A stretch of DNA of 64,000 nucleotides. It comes from an uncultured Bacteroidota bacterium. Its GTDB lineage: Bacteria; Bacteroidota; Bacteroidia; Bacteroidales; P3. The notes under the pieces were generated by a model. That model did no database searches and was not told the DNA's origin. It saw nothing but the letters and a program-made list of their open reading frames with translations. The stretch's first letter is position 1; each line of letters starts with the position of its first letter. The translations under genes and the position numbers were made by a program. Positions 43,388 to 51,974 of this stretch are shown piece after piece. The DNA is taken from the NCBI GenBank assembly GCA_902771735.1, contig CACXXO010000001.1:186001-250000 (forward strand). The letters are read 5' to 3'.

Positions 43388-44215
43388 TTAGGAGAACAGT
43401 TCTCTCACGGTATTCTTGTTGCGCAGCACGGCGTTGAAGAGGGCCTCGATGTTGAGCTGGCTCTCCTCGCCGCTCTGGTTGGGGATGACGTTCATCCAGC
43501 CACCCGGCTGCATCTCACTATAAAGGGCGTCGTCGCGTTTCTCGCCACCATACTCGAAGAAGAGCTTCTGCTGTATGCGCTCCACGCTGGCGTCGAGCAG
43601 CACACCGCTGTTGCTGAGGATGACGATGGGGTCGATGAGATTTTCCACATCTTTCACCTGGTGGGTGGAGATGATGATGGTGTTGCGCTCCTCGAAGCGA
43701 CGGCTGAGGATTTGCCGGAACTGGGCCTTGCTGGGGATGTCGAGGCCGTTGGTGGGCTCGTCGAAGAGCACATAGTCGGTACCCAGCGAAAGGGTGGCGG
43801 CGATGAGACTCTTTTTCTGCTGGCCGAAGCTCATCTCCTTGAACTTGCGGTTGGGGTCCACCTCCAGTTCCTCCATCAGGTGGAGGAAGGTGCCCCAGGC
43901 GTAGTTGGGGTAGAAGGGAGCGAGCTCGTCGACAAACTGCTGAGGGGTCTTGCCGTCGGGCAGCGTCACCTCGTCGGGGAGGAAGACGATGCGCTGGAGC
44001 ATGTCGGGATGGCGGTCGTAGGAGGTGGCGCCGTCGATGTAGACGGAGCCCTGGGAGGGGCGCAGGAGGCCGCAGATGAGCTTGAGGAGTGTGGTCTTCC
44101 CCACCCCGTTCTCGCCCAGCAGGCCATAGATGTTCCCCTGGGGGAACGACAGGTTGATGTTGCTGAACACCGGCGACTTCTTATACATGAAGTCAAGATT
44201 GCGAATCTCTATCAT
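43388..44215 (-). CDS. ABC transporter ATP-binding protein
   Basis: This 275-residue protein has Walker A GLLGENGVGKTTLLKL (34-41 core), Walker B YVLFDEPTNGLD and an H-loop STHQVKD. The signature motif is MSFGQQKK instead of LSGGQ, a variation seen in the YtrB/YhcH group that partners with YtrA-type regulators. The C-terminal extension (about 210-275) is typical of the group. It energises the two downstream permeases. YbjQ-family and outer-membrane genes precede it in the same run. Confidence 0.93.
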   Translation of the reverse strand: MIEIRNLDFMYKKSPVFSNINLSFPQGNIYGLLGENGVGKTTLLKLICGLLRPSQGSVYIDGATSYDRHPDMLQRIVFLPDEVTLPDGKTPQQFVDELAPFYPNYAWGTFLHLMEELEVDPNRKFKEMSFGQQKKSLIAATLSLGTDYVLFDEPTNGLDIPSKAQFRQILSRRFEERNTIIISTHQVKDVENLIDPIVILSNSGVLLDASVERIQQKLFFEYGGEKRDDALYSEMQPGGWMNVIPNQSGEESQLNIEALFNAVLRNKNTVRELFS

Positions 44216-44220
44216 AGCTT

Positions 44221-44535
44221 TCAGTTTTTGTATTTGATTGCAGTACCGTAAACCAGCACCTCGGCGGCCTGCGCCATGATGGCGCTGGTGGTGTAGCGCA
44301 CGCCGATGATGGCGTCGGCGCCGAGCTTCACGGCTTGGTCGACCATGCGCTGGGTGGCATGGGCGCGGGCTTTCTCCATCATGCCGGTGTAGCTCTTGAG
44401 CTCACCGCCGACGATGCTTTTCAGCCCCTGGCCGAAGTCGGCAAACATGTTCTTGCTCTGGATGGTGCTGCCTTCGACAACACCGAGCACCTCGAAATTC
44501 ATACCCGGAAGGGTTTCAATGGTGACAAGTTTCAT
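44221..44535 (-). CDS. YbjQ/UPF0145 family protein
   Basis: From the ATG at 44535 the 104-residue product starts MKLVTIETLPGMNFEVLGVV. The family pattern follows (ARAHATQRMVDQAVKLGADA, IIGVRYTTSAIM, VLVYGTAIK). YbjQ proteins form pentamers and have been linked to heavy-metal or envelope stress, without a proven activity. A longer start to 44610 is rejected because it runs into AT-rich spacer and the end of the upstream gene. The gap to the ABC ATPase is 5 bp. Confidence 0.9.
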   Translation of the reverse strand: MKLVTIETLPGMNFEVLGVVEGSTIQSKNMFADFGQGLKSIVGGELKSYTGMMEKARAHATQRMVDQAVKLGADAIIGVRYTTSAIMAQAAEVLVYGTAIKYKN

Positions 44536-44575
44536 AGCATTATTTTTTTTAATTTTTAATATCTCATTTTTCATT

Positions 44576-47002
44576 TTACATCTGCGGCGTGTTGCCCGTG
44601 TCGGTGGCACCTTGGCGGGCTTTGCTCTCCAGCTCCATCTTGCCGATACGCCAGGTGAGGCCCACGCTCACAAAGCGCGAGTCGAACTTGCGGCTGCCGG
44701 TGGTTTGGTAGGCGGGAGCCGTCGTATTCTCGCCCCATTCAGCCATGCCGAACACGTCGTTGACGTTGAAGAACACACTCAGCTGGCGCTCGAAGAAATC
44801 GGCCGAGCAGCCGAGGTCGATGCCCTTGTTGGCCACCGAGAGACTGTAGAGGCCCAGGCGGGGCGAGGTGTAGTGGGCGTTGGCGAAGACCTCGAGCTTG
44901 TTCCACAGTTTGGCCCAGAGGTTGACGCGGGCGCTCCAGCTGATCTTGTTGTCGCTGAAGCCCTCATAGTCGTAGGCGTAGTTGAACACCGAGGCGTTGA
45001 GGCGGACGTTGAAGAAGCCGCTGGGGCGGTAAGTGATGTTGGCCTCAAGGCCCTCGGTGTGGCTGCTGCCGATGTTCTCGGGCTTGCTGTAGTTCACCAG
45101 CTGTGTGGCGGGGAAGTAGGCGGGAGCGTAGCCGGCATAGGCCATCGAGCCAATCTCGTCGGTGTTGGCACGGAAGTAGGCGCTGAGGTTCAGCATGCCG
45201 AAGCCCATGATGTACTTGCTCCAGGCGGCCTCCAGGTTGTGCGTGTAGCTACGCAGCAGGTTGGGGTTACCGATGGAGTAGCTGTAGTCCTCGTATCGTG
45301 CAAAGGGCGAGAGCTGCGTCATGCCGGGAGTCGAGTTGCGGAGGGTATAGCTGAGACTGTAGGAGGTGAAGGTGGGGGTCTGATAGCTCAGGTGGATACT
45401 GGGCACGAGGCCGAAGAAGGCGGTGTCGACGATGGTCTTGCCGGCGCCGTCGAGGTAGCTCCATTCGCTGTGCTTCCAGCTCTGCTCGCCGCGCAAGCCC
45501 AGCTTGGCGGTGAAACCGCCCCAACGTTTCTGCAAGGTGAGGTAGCCGTTGAGGCCCGTGCCGCGCTCCACACCGTCGGTGGTGCGCAGGGGGACAGCGT
45601 GGTAGCCGTCGGCAGCAAGGGTGTCGACCCCCTGATATTCTGTACCGCCGCCGAACTCAACCTCCACGCCGGCCTCAATCTCAATCTGGTTCCTCAAGGG
45701 GTGGGTGTAGTTCACCTCCATACTGCCGTTGGGGTTGGCGTTGCGTTTCTCGGTACGACGAATCAGGCTATCAATCGTCGGGTCGGCGTAGGCGAAAGTC
45801 TCGGTGCCGATGCCGTGTTCGTTCCAGGTGAAGCCGTTGAAGCTGACAGAAAGTTTCCTGCCGGTGGTGTCGAAACGGTGTTCCAGCCAGGCGCCCATGT
45901 AGCCGCCCCAGCCGAAGCCGTCGGGATTCTCCATCTGGTAGTTGTATCCCAGGTTGCGCAGCGTGGGCAGATACTCGCGGTGGACAAGGTCAAGTTCGGT
46001 CGTGTTGTTGCCCCAGTAGGGGTAGACACCCATCCAGGTGGAGAGGTGGGTCTTGTCGGAAATGTTCCAGTTGAGGTTCAACCCGCTGTAGCCGCCAATG
46101 TTTTTCGAGTGCGTCTCGCTGCTGGTACTCTGGTAGCGGCTGGTGTCGCCGTTGGGGGCGAAGAGGGTGCTGGTGCCGTCGGAGTACATATTGTGGATGC
46201 CAAGGTTGGCGTTGAGGTAGAAATTGACGTCGAACTTCTCGTTGGCGTAGACGTAGGAAGCCCAGGGCGAGAAACTCGGCATGGTGTTGGCGCGGAAGCC
46301 CAAGCAGAGGAGCTCGTTGCGCGTGATCTTCTGGCTGGTGACGATGTTGATGACGCCGCCGGTGGTGCTGTAGCGTGCGGAGGGATTGGTGATGACCTCG
46401 ATGCGCTCGATGGCGTTGGCGGGCATCTGCTTGATATACTGCTTCAGAGCCTCCTCGTTCATATGCGAGGGGCGGTCGTTGACCCAAATCTCAACACTCG
46501 AGACACCGCGCAGCGTGATGTTGCCCTCGGCGTCCACCTCCACTCCCGGGGCGTTCTGCAGGGCGTCGCTGGCCGTACCCGTCTGGATACTGGGGTCTTC
46601 CTTGGTGTTGTACATATTCTTCTCGCCGTCCATCTGGTAGAGAGGCTTCTCGGCCACAATCTCCACCTCCTCGAGCAACGTGCCGGCCTTGAGCTTAATC
46701 TCGATGTTGTTGACATTGTTCTTGATGTCCACTGTCTCCATGTAGCTCTCGTAGCCGACACAGGAGGCCTGCATCAGGTACTGGCCGGGCTTCACGTCCT
46801 TGATCTCGAACTCGCCGTCGAAATCGCTCGCGGCACCGCGCACGAAGACGGTGTCCGAGCTCCTCATCAGGCCCACGTTCACCAAGGGCAGCGCCTCGCC
46901 GGTCTTGGCATCCTTCACGGCGCCCTTTACCTTTACCGTCTGTGCCTCCGCAGCCGTCATCACGGCCATCAGGGCAAGCATAGCAAAAACCAATTTTTTC
47001 AT
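44576..47002 (-). CDS. TonB-dependent-receptor-like outer-membrane barrel (OMP_b-brl_3 type)
   Basis: From the ATG at 47002 (808 residues) there is a signal peptide (MKKLVFAMLALMAVMTAAEA). A carboxypeptidase-like regulatory domain (about 23-105, VKGAVKDAKTGEALPLVNVG) follows, then a plug domain (about 125-230: ALQNAPGVEVDAEGNITLRG; ERIEVITNPSARYSTTGGVI; NIVTS) and a long beta barrel. This is the PF14905-type group, which often lies beside ABC or stress genes rather than SusD. It is the second gene of the GntR-controlled operon, so it may be the outer-membrane partner of the ABC system. A transported substrate cannot be named. Confidence 0.9.
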   Translation of the reverse strand: MKKLVFAMLALMAVMTAAEAQTVKVKGAVKDAKTGEALPLVNVGLMRSSDTVFVRGAASDFDGEFEIKDVKPGQYLMQASCVGYESYMETVDIKNNVNNIEIKLKAGTLLEEVEIVAEKPLYQMDGEKNMYNTKEDPSIQTGTASDALQNAPGVEVDAEGNITLRGVSSVEIWVNDRPSHMNEEALKQYIKQMPANAIERIEVITNPSARYSTTGGVINIVTSQKITRNELLCLGFRANTMPSFSPWASYVYANEKFDVNFYLNANLGIHNMYSDGTSTLFAPNGDTSRYQSTSSETHSKNIGGYSGLNLNWNISDKTHLSTWMGVYPYWGNNTTELDLVHREYLPTLRNLGYNYQMENPDGFGWGGYMGAWLEHRFDTTGRKLSVSFNGFTWNEHGIGTETFAYADPTIDSLIRRTEKRNANPNGSMEVNYTHPLRNQIEIEAGVEVEFGGGTEYQGVDTLAADGYHAVPLRTTDGVERGTGLNGYLTLQKRWGGFTAKLGLRGEQSWKHSEWSYLDGAGKTIVDTAFFGLVPSIHLSYQTPTFTSYSLSYTLRNSTPGMTQLSPFARYEDYSYSIGNPNLLRSYTHNLEAAWSKYIMGFGMLNLSAYFRANTDEIGSMAYAGYAPAYFPATQLVNYSKPENIGSSHTEGLEANITYRPSGFFNVRLNASVFNYAYDYEGFSDNKISWSARVNLWAKLWNKLEVFANAHYTSPRLGLYSLSVANKGIDLGCSADFFERQLSVFFNVNDVFGMAEWGENTTAPAYQTTGSRKFDSRFVSVGLTWRIGKMELESKARQGATDTGNTPQM

Positions 47003-47024
47003 CGTTGTCTGTATTATTATATTA

Positions 47025-47237
47025 TTACTTATTTTCTTTATTGGCGGCAGCCAAAGCTTCCATGAGCCACCACAAACCCGCGAAGACCACACCGTGGACC
47101 AATCCGTTCACGATGGCAAACTTCACCGTGTGCCCTTCGATGAAGAGCGACGACAGAAAGAAGGCCACCGAGAGCAACCCGAAGATCGTCAGAGCGAACA
47201 CCCAATCTTTTTTCTTCAAATGTTCCTTGTAGGTCAT
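47025..47237 (-). CDS. Small two-helix membrane protein, first gene of the ABC operon
   Basis: This 70-residue protein (MTYKEHLKKKDWVFALTIFG onward) has two hydrophobic segments (about 13-33 and 38-60) and a charged tail. The reading frame directly follows the operator-bearing promoter. Family not recognised; a DUF-type small inner-membrane protein. It precedes the outer-membrane barrel gene by 22 bp. Confidence 0.72.
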   Translation of the reverse strand: MTYKEHLKKKDWVFALTIFGLLSVAFFLSSLFIEGHTVKFAIVNGLVHGVVFAGLWWLMEALAAANKENK

Positions 47238-47285
47238 AAAGGTCTATCTATTTGTTTTTCAATTGATAATTCACTTTTAATACTG

Positions 47286-47307
47286 GTGTATTAGTTAACT
47301 AATACAC
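47286..47307. promoter_or_regulatory. Perfect 22-bp palindromic operator, predicted GntR/YtrA site
   Basis: The half-site GTGTATTAGTT is followed directly by its exact complement. It begins 2 bp after the -7 box of the leftward promoter, so it covers the predicted transcription start, a classic repressor position. The YtrA-type regulator encoded in the operon (40694-41032) is the obvious candidate ligand; this is inference. Confidence 0.75.
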
Positions 47308-47309
47308 TG

Positions 47310-47341
47310 CAAATGTAGTACAATTTTTTATACTGACCAAA
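47310..47341 (-). promoter_or_regulatory. Promoter of the ABC/outer-membrane operon
   Basis: The minus strand has TTTG (47338-47341) and TACATTTG (47310-47317), 20 nt apart, directly upstream of the palindromic operator. The leader to the ATG at 47237 is about 65 nt. Confidence 0.78.
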
Positions 47342-47419
47342 TTTTTTTTCAAAAATTTTTCATTTTTTTCTCAATCAACACAACAATCAATTGATAATGA
47401 ATAGCATAAACAACGTACC

Positions 47420-47505
47420 AAATACTTACCATCTCCCTACCAACACCCTACCAACTCCTACCGTGGTAGGAGTTGGTAGGGTGTTGGTAGGGTATTCGTA
47501 GGTCG
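47420..47505. repeat. Palindromic intergenic repeat, copy F
   Basis: This is the longest perfect copy, with 28-bp arms (47436-47463 and 47466-47493) around a central GT. Where copies A and G have CCAACTCCCT, this one has CCAACACCCT, and the opposite arm carries the matching change. It is in the 502-bp spacer between divergent genes (47238-47739). That spacer also holds the operator and promoter above and two further hairpins, with no gene that I can see. Confidence 0.92.
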
Positions 47506-47549
47506 TTTATCCGACTTTGGCACCAATTTTGTAGCAAAAAAAAAATCGA

Positions 47550-47595
47550 CCTCCCTCCAAACGCTATTCTTCAGCGTTGAGGGAGGACGTTTTTT
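47550..47595 (+). terminator. Terminator-like hairpin downstream of repeat F
   Basis: A stem of CCTCCCTC with GAGGGAGG is extended by AACGCT/AGCGTT, then six T (47590-47595). An A-run also precedes it, so it could work both ways. No annotated gene ends here. Confidence 0.6.
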
Positions 47596-47633
47596 GGAGG
47601 GAAGAAGGATGCCGATTATCAGACAACCTGGAT

Positions 47634-47650
47634 GCGGGCGAAACGCCCGC
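47634..47650. repeat. Short GC hairpin and AT palindrome upstream of the Wzz-like gene
   Basis: GCGGGCG-AAA-CGCCCGC forms a 7-bp hairpin. A perfect 18-bp AT palindrome (TTATTGTAT and its complement) follows at 47671-47688, about 50 bp before the Wzz-like gene. They may be regulatory for the polysaccharide genes; nothing else supports this. Confidence 0.5.
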
Positions 47651-47739
47651 GGTTCGAAGGTTACATTTTTTTATTGTATATACAATAATATATATGTGCG
47701 AGCGTTATACATAGAAATTATTCTTTAATATACATACTT

Positions 47740-48603
47740 ATGCAAGAAGAAAGCAAAGGATTGGGAAACAACTATAACATGGATATGTCGCGCCGCTTTT
47801 TCCGTCGCTGGTGGAAGGTGCTGGTGGCGGCATTCGTGGTGGGAGCCATAGCCTCGGGCATAGCGGCATGGCTCATCAAACCGCTCTACAAGTCGTCGGC
47901 GGTCATCTTCCCCACCAACTCGAACCGCCTTTCGAAGGCCATCATGGACTACCACTACAGTCTCGACTTCATGGACTACGGCATCGAGCGCGACTGCGAA
48001 TACGCCATCCAGATTCTCAGCTCGAAACGCATGCAACAGGCTGTCTGCGAACACTTCAACCTGCTGGAGCACTATGGCATTCCCGCCGACCATCCGCACC
48101 GCCTGTTCAAACTCGAGGAACAGTACAAGAGCAACATCACGGTGAAACGCACCGAGTTCCTCGGAGTGGAAATAGGCGTTTTGGACCAGGATCCGCAGTG
48201 GGCTGCCGACATTGCCAACTATATCGCCTCGATGTACGACACACTGTGCCACGAGATCCATCACGACCGCGCCCTTTCGGCCGCCGAGGTGATGGACGGC
48301 GTATGTGCCTCGATGGAGAAAGAAATTGACTCTCTCTCGAATCTGCCCGCCACAGCCTGGCGCACCAAGCTCATCGCCGACAAGTGCGAGCAGCTGGCCG
48401 ACCTGCAGACCCGCGCCACACAGACCCGCGTGGACAAGAACCTGGAAGTGAGCTACAAATACAGTGTCGACCCCGCCATCGTGGCCGACAAGAAAGCCTA
48501 TCCCAAGCGCCTGCTCATCATCCTCGGAGGCAGCCTCGGCGCCGTGGTGGTGTGCATCTTCACGCTGCTGATTTTCTGCCCCGCCAAGAAAGACGACGAA
48601 TAA
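47740..48603 (+). CDS. Wzz-like polysaccharide chain-length/co-polymerase protein
   Basis: This 287-residue protein has two membrane segments (about 25-45 and 257-280) flanking a periplasmic helical domain, the layout of Wzz/PCP proteins. The N-terminal region RRFFRRWWKVLVAAFVVGAI and the following YKSSAVIFPTNSN fit the family's first domain. There is no tyrosine kinase part. It is followed without a gap by an O-antigen ligase/polymerase-like gene, so the two form a unit for making or exporting a surface polysaccharide. Confidence 0.8.
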   Translation: MQEESKGLGNNYNMDMSRRFFRRWWKVLVAAFVVGAIASGIAAWLIKPLYKSSAVIFPTNSNRLSKAIMDYHYSLDFMDYGIERDCEYAIQILSSKRMQQAVCEHFNLLEHYGIPADHPHRLFKLEEQYKSNITVKRTEFLGVEIGVLDQDPQWAADIANYIASMYDTLCHEIHHDRALSAAEVMDGVCASMEKEIDSLSNLPATAWRTKLIADKCEQLADLQTRATQTRVDKNLEVSYKYSVDPAIVADKKAYPKRLLIILGGSLGAVVVCIFTLLIFCPAKKDDE

Positions 48604-50064
48604 GTGGTTTGGATCAAGAAACATTGGGGATTGCTGGTGGCCGCAGTGCTGACCTTGGCGTTTGTCGTCGCCGAGGGTTATGTGTTGTGGTACAAGGGCG
48701 ACGCCACCATAGGGCTTGTTCCGCTGGGGCTACTGGTGATATGGCTCTTTGTGACACGCCTCGAGACAGGCTTCCTCCTGATGACCTTCCTCACCCCCTT
48801 CGCCATCAACATCGCGCTGCTACCTGGCATGGAGCTCTCGATGCCTGTGGAGCCAATGATGATACTCTTCTCGGGCATCTTCTTCTTCCGCCTGCTGGCC
48901 ACACGGAGCTATGACCCACGGCTGGTGCGCCACCCCGTAACACTGCTGCTGCTGGCCTCGCTGGCGTGGATGCTATTTACCTCGGTGACCTCCGAGATGC
49001 CATGGGTGTCAATCAAATACACTTTGGCAAGAGTATGGTTTGTCACGCCGTTTTTCTTCGCCGCAGCCCATTTCTTCCGGCAACAGAAGCGCATACACCA
49101 ATTCTTCTGGGCCTATGCCATCGGTCTCGGTGTCGTCATCCTTATCGCCACATCGAAAACCCTCGGCAACTTCAGCGACCTGCAGACCCTCCACCGGGTG
49201 ATGCGTCCCTTCTACAACGACCATACGGCCTACGGCTGCGTCATAGCGCTGCTGCTGCCGGCGGCATTCTATTTCATCTTCTCGCACAGCATGAAAGGAT
49301 GGCGGCGAGTGCTGTCGCTGGTGCTCTTCGCCGGACTGTGCACCGGACTGTTTTTCAGCTACTGCCGTGCAGCATGGATCAGCGTGGTGGGTGCCATCGG
49401 CGTCTATGTTCTCATTCGAATGGGAATGAAAGTCAAATGGATGGTGCTCCTGTTCGGCCTTGGTGTGGGAGCCTTTTTCGTCTATCAGAGCGACGTGCTG
49501 TACAAACTCGGCAAAAACAATCAAGATTCGAGCTATACGCTGGCCGACCATGTGAAAAGCATCTCCAACATCTCGACCGACGCGTCGAACCTCGAGCGTC
49601 TGAACCGCTGGGCCTCAGCCTTCCGCATGTGGAAAGAGAGCCCCGTGCTGGGTTGTGGACCAGGCACTTACCAGTTCCTTTATGCCAGCTATCAGCGTTC
49701 CTACCAACTCTCAACCATCAGCACCAATGCCGGCGATTTGGGCAATGCCCACAGTGAATACATCGGACCTATGACCGAGCAGGGCGTGCCGGGAGTGGCA
49801 CTGGTGGCACTGCTCTTCCTCACCACTTTCGCCACCGGCGTGCGTATCTACCGCACAGCAAAAGACCCCCATACTGCACGCATGGCGTTAGCCTTTACAC
49901 TCTCATTGCTAACCTATTATATCCACGGAGTGTTCAACAACTTCCTCGATACCGACAAACTCTCGGTACCTTTCTGGGGCTTCACGGCAGTCATTGTGTC
50001 CCTCGACGTCTACAGCCATTCAAGGGCTGGCTCCCAATCGGAGAATGACAGATTACCGCAGTAG
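48604..50064 (+). CDS. O-antigen ligase/polymerase family protein (Wzy/WaaL-like)
   Basis: This 486-residue protein has about 12 hydrophobic segments and a large periplasmic loop near 300-400 containing GCGPGTYQFLYASYQRSYQL and NAHSEYIGPMTEQGVPG, the His-containing motif of the Wzy_C/O-antigen ligase family. The start is a GTG (48604) directly after the TAA of the Wzz-like gene; the next ATG is beyond two helices, so the GTG is required. It would polymerise or ligate a polysaccharide. No glycosyltransferases are nearby, so the pathway is only partly encoded here. Confidence 0.85.
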   Translation: MVWIKKHWGLLVAAVLTLAFVVAEGYVLWYKGDATIGLVPLGLLVIWLFVTRLETGFLLMTFLTPFAINIALLPGMELSMPVEPMMILFSGIFFFRLLATRSYDPRLVRHPVTLLLLASLAWMLFTSVTSEMPWVSIKYTLARVWFVTPFFFAAAHFFRQQKRIHQFFWAYAIGLGVVILIATSKTLGNFSDLQTLHRVMRPFYNDHTAYGCVIALLLPAAFYFIFSHSMKGWRRVLSLVLFAGLCTGLFFSYCRAAWISVVGAIGVYVLIRMGMKVKWMVLLFGLGVGAFFVYQSDVLYKLGKNNQDSSYTLADHVKSISNISTDASNLERLNRWASAFRMWKESPVLGCGPGTYQFLYASYQRSYQLSTISTNAGDLGNAHSEYIGPMTEQGVPGVALVALLFLTTFATGVRIYRTAKDPHTARMALAFTLSLLTYYIHGVFNNFLDTDKLSVPFWGFTAVIVSLDVYSHSRAGSQSENDRLPQ

Positions 50065-50111
50065 CCAACGCGGCAAAATTTCACGAAAAAATTCAAGTAC
50101 TTAAGAATGTT

Positions 50112-51893
50112 TTATTCGTCGCTTGTAGCTGAAATAAAGCGGCGGTAAGCGGAGAAGGTGTTGGCGCGGGAGATGAAGCCAAGATAGCGGTTGTCGTCGT
50201 CGATGACCACAAGGTTATAGCGGTCGCCGATGCGGAATTTTTCGACCACGTCGGTCAAAGAGTCGGACGAACGGACAATATCACCCTCACTCATGGGGTG
50301 CATCAAATCGTCAACAATCACACTATCATATAAATCCGGACGGAAAATAATTTTGCGGACATCGTCGAGTGCCACGATGCCGGCAAACTTGTCATCGTCG
50401 GTGAGCACCGGGAAAAGATTGCGCCTCGAGGTTTGGATAACTTCCACCAGGTCACGCAGACTTCCACCACTGCGGACAATGACAAAGTTGGTCTCGATGA
50501 GACTCTGCATGTCCATCAAATGCCAAGCCGAAGCATCCTTGTCATGTGTCAGCAGGTCGCCTTTCTTGGCAAGCTTGCGAGCATAGATGGAATGACGTTC
50601 GAATGGGCTGACACACAAGTAAGTAACAGCCGAAGCTACCATCAAGGGGACCAACAGCTGGTAGCCGCCAGTGATGTCGGCAATGAGGAAAGTGGCCATG
50701 AATGGAGCATGCATCACACCTGTCATGACAGCCGCCATGCCGACAAGGGCGAAATTAGCCGTATCCTGCTGAGGCAGGCCCATCTGATTGCAAGCCATAG
50801 CCACAAAATAACCGGAGAGACCACCCACGATGAGCGAGGGGCCGAAGGTGCCGCCCACACCGCCACTACCGATGGTGGACGCTGTAGCCACAGCCTTGAG
50901 GAGAATCAGTAAAAAAAGCACCAAAAGGACGGCCCAGGACTCACTTCCAAATGAACCATATATGGTATTGACAAACAGACTACTGGAGTCGCCGTGAAGC
51001 AATTGGGTGAGCATACCATATCCTTCACCGTAGAGCGGCGGGAAGAGGAAGATAAGCACACCGAGCAACAATCCGCCCACACCCACACGAAGCCACGGAT
51101 TGGTGAACTTGGCGAAGAGTCCTTCCACCTTGTCGGTGGTCCGAAGGAAATAGACCGATACCAATGCACAGAAAACGCCAAGAATCACATAGAACGGCAG
51201 TTGAGAGAGGCCAAACTGCTGAGTAACCTCAAAATGGAACTGCACGTCGGCGCCCATGAAGAAGTAGGCCACCGTTGCCGACACCAGGGCCGCGATGAGC
51301 AGCGGCAGGGCCGTTGTTGCGCTGAGGTCGAACATAAACACCTCGAGGACAAACATGATACCGGCGAAAGGAGCCTTGAAAATGCCGGCAATGGCACCTG
51401 CGGCACCACAGCCCAAGAGAATGCGTACACTCTTGGAACTCAGCCGAAACCAACGTCCGATATTGGAGCCGATGGCAGATCCGGTGGAGGCTATCGGGGC
51501 CTCAAGTCCCACACTGCCGCCAAAGGCCACCGTGAGCGTCGAGGCAATCAGTGAGGTATACATATTCTTGCTTGGCAGGCGCGAACCTTTGCGGCTGATG
51601 GCCAGCAACACAGAAGGCAGACCGTGTCCAATATTTCCACGTACTATATACTTCACAAACAGTACCGTAAGCAGAATGCCCACCAGAGGAAAAAACAGCA
51701 TCATCACATTGCCGCCGAGGGGGGTCAATGCACCCATGCGTGTCACCGTCAGGCCGGCATAGTGGACCAAGGTCTTCAGCACTACGGCCGCCAATCCCGA
51801 CAGCACACCCACCACCACCGCAAGCAGCAGTACAAAACCGTGCTCACTCAGATGACGCAGACGCCAACGGTAGATTTTGCTATAAAAACTCAT
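50112..51893 (-). CDS. ClC-family chloride channel/transporter with CBS pair
   Basis: This 593-residue protein has a ClC membrane core (about 20-430) and two CBS domains (about 450-590). The pore motif GGSVGLEAP keeps the gating glutamate as Glu131 (Glu148 in E. coli ClC). At the second glutamate position, FVLEVFMFDL has Val185 where proton-coupled exchangers have Glu203, the state found in channel-type members. It is a single gene with its own promoter, divergent from the ompA-like gene. The CBS pair suggests control by nucleotides. Confidence 0.93.
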   Translation of the reverse strand: MSFYSKIYRWRLRHLSEHGFVLLLAVVVGVLSGLAAVVLKTLVHYAGLTVTRMGALTPLGGNVMMLFFPLVGILLTVLFVKYIVRGNIGHGLPSVLLAISRKGSRLPSKNMYTSLIASTLTVAFGGSVGLEAPIASTGSAIGSNIGRWFRLSSKSVRILLGCGAAGAIAGIFKAPFAGIMFVLEVFMFDLSATTALPLLIAALVSATVAYFFMGADVQFHFEVTQQFGLSQLPFYVILGVFCALVSVYFLRTTDKVEGLFAKFTNPWLRVGVGGLLLGVLIFLFPPLYGEGYGMLTQLLHGDSSSLFVNTIYGSFGSESWAVLLVLFLLILLKAVATASTIGSGGVGGTFGPSLIVGGLSGYFVAMACNQMGLPQQDTANFALVGMAAVMTGVMHAPFMATFLIADITGGYQLLVPLMVASAVTYLCVSPFERHSIYARKLAKKGDLLTHDKDASAWHLMDMQSLIETNFVIVRSGGSLRDLVEVIQTSRRNLFPVLTDDDKFAGIVALDDVRKIIFRPDLYDSVIVDDLMHPMSEGDIVRSSDSLTDVVEKFRIGDRYNLVVIDDDNRYLGFISRANTFSAYRRFISATSDE

Positions 51894-51916
51894 CTTTTTT
51901 TCAAAAAATTGAGGTG

Positions 51917-51924
51917 CAAAGATA
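51917..51924 (-). promoter_or_regulatory. Promoter -7 box (TATCTTTG) of the ClC gene
   Basis: The minus strand reads TATCTTTG followed by CACC, 23 nt upstream of the ATG at 51893. Confidence 0.68.
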
Positions 51925-51974
51925 CGAAAAATAATTGAATTGCGTTATTTTAGACAAAAAAAATAACAATTATT

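Noticed and set aside
44396-47065. An 889-codon open frame on the plus strand, opposite the outer-membrane barrel gene
   Set aside because: It is a mirror of the GC-rich codon pattern of the real leftward gene, gives a Val/Gly/Ala/His-rich product with no domain, and has no promoter.
47640-47665. tRNA-like T-loop (GGTTCGAA) near a GC hairpin
   Set aside because: No acceptor, D or anticodon arms can be built around it, and the downstream side is a T-run.
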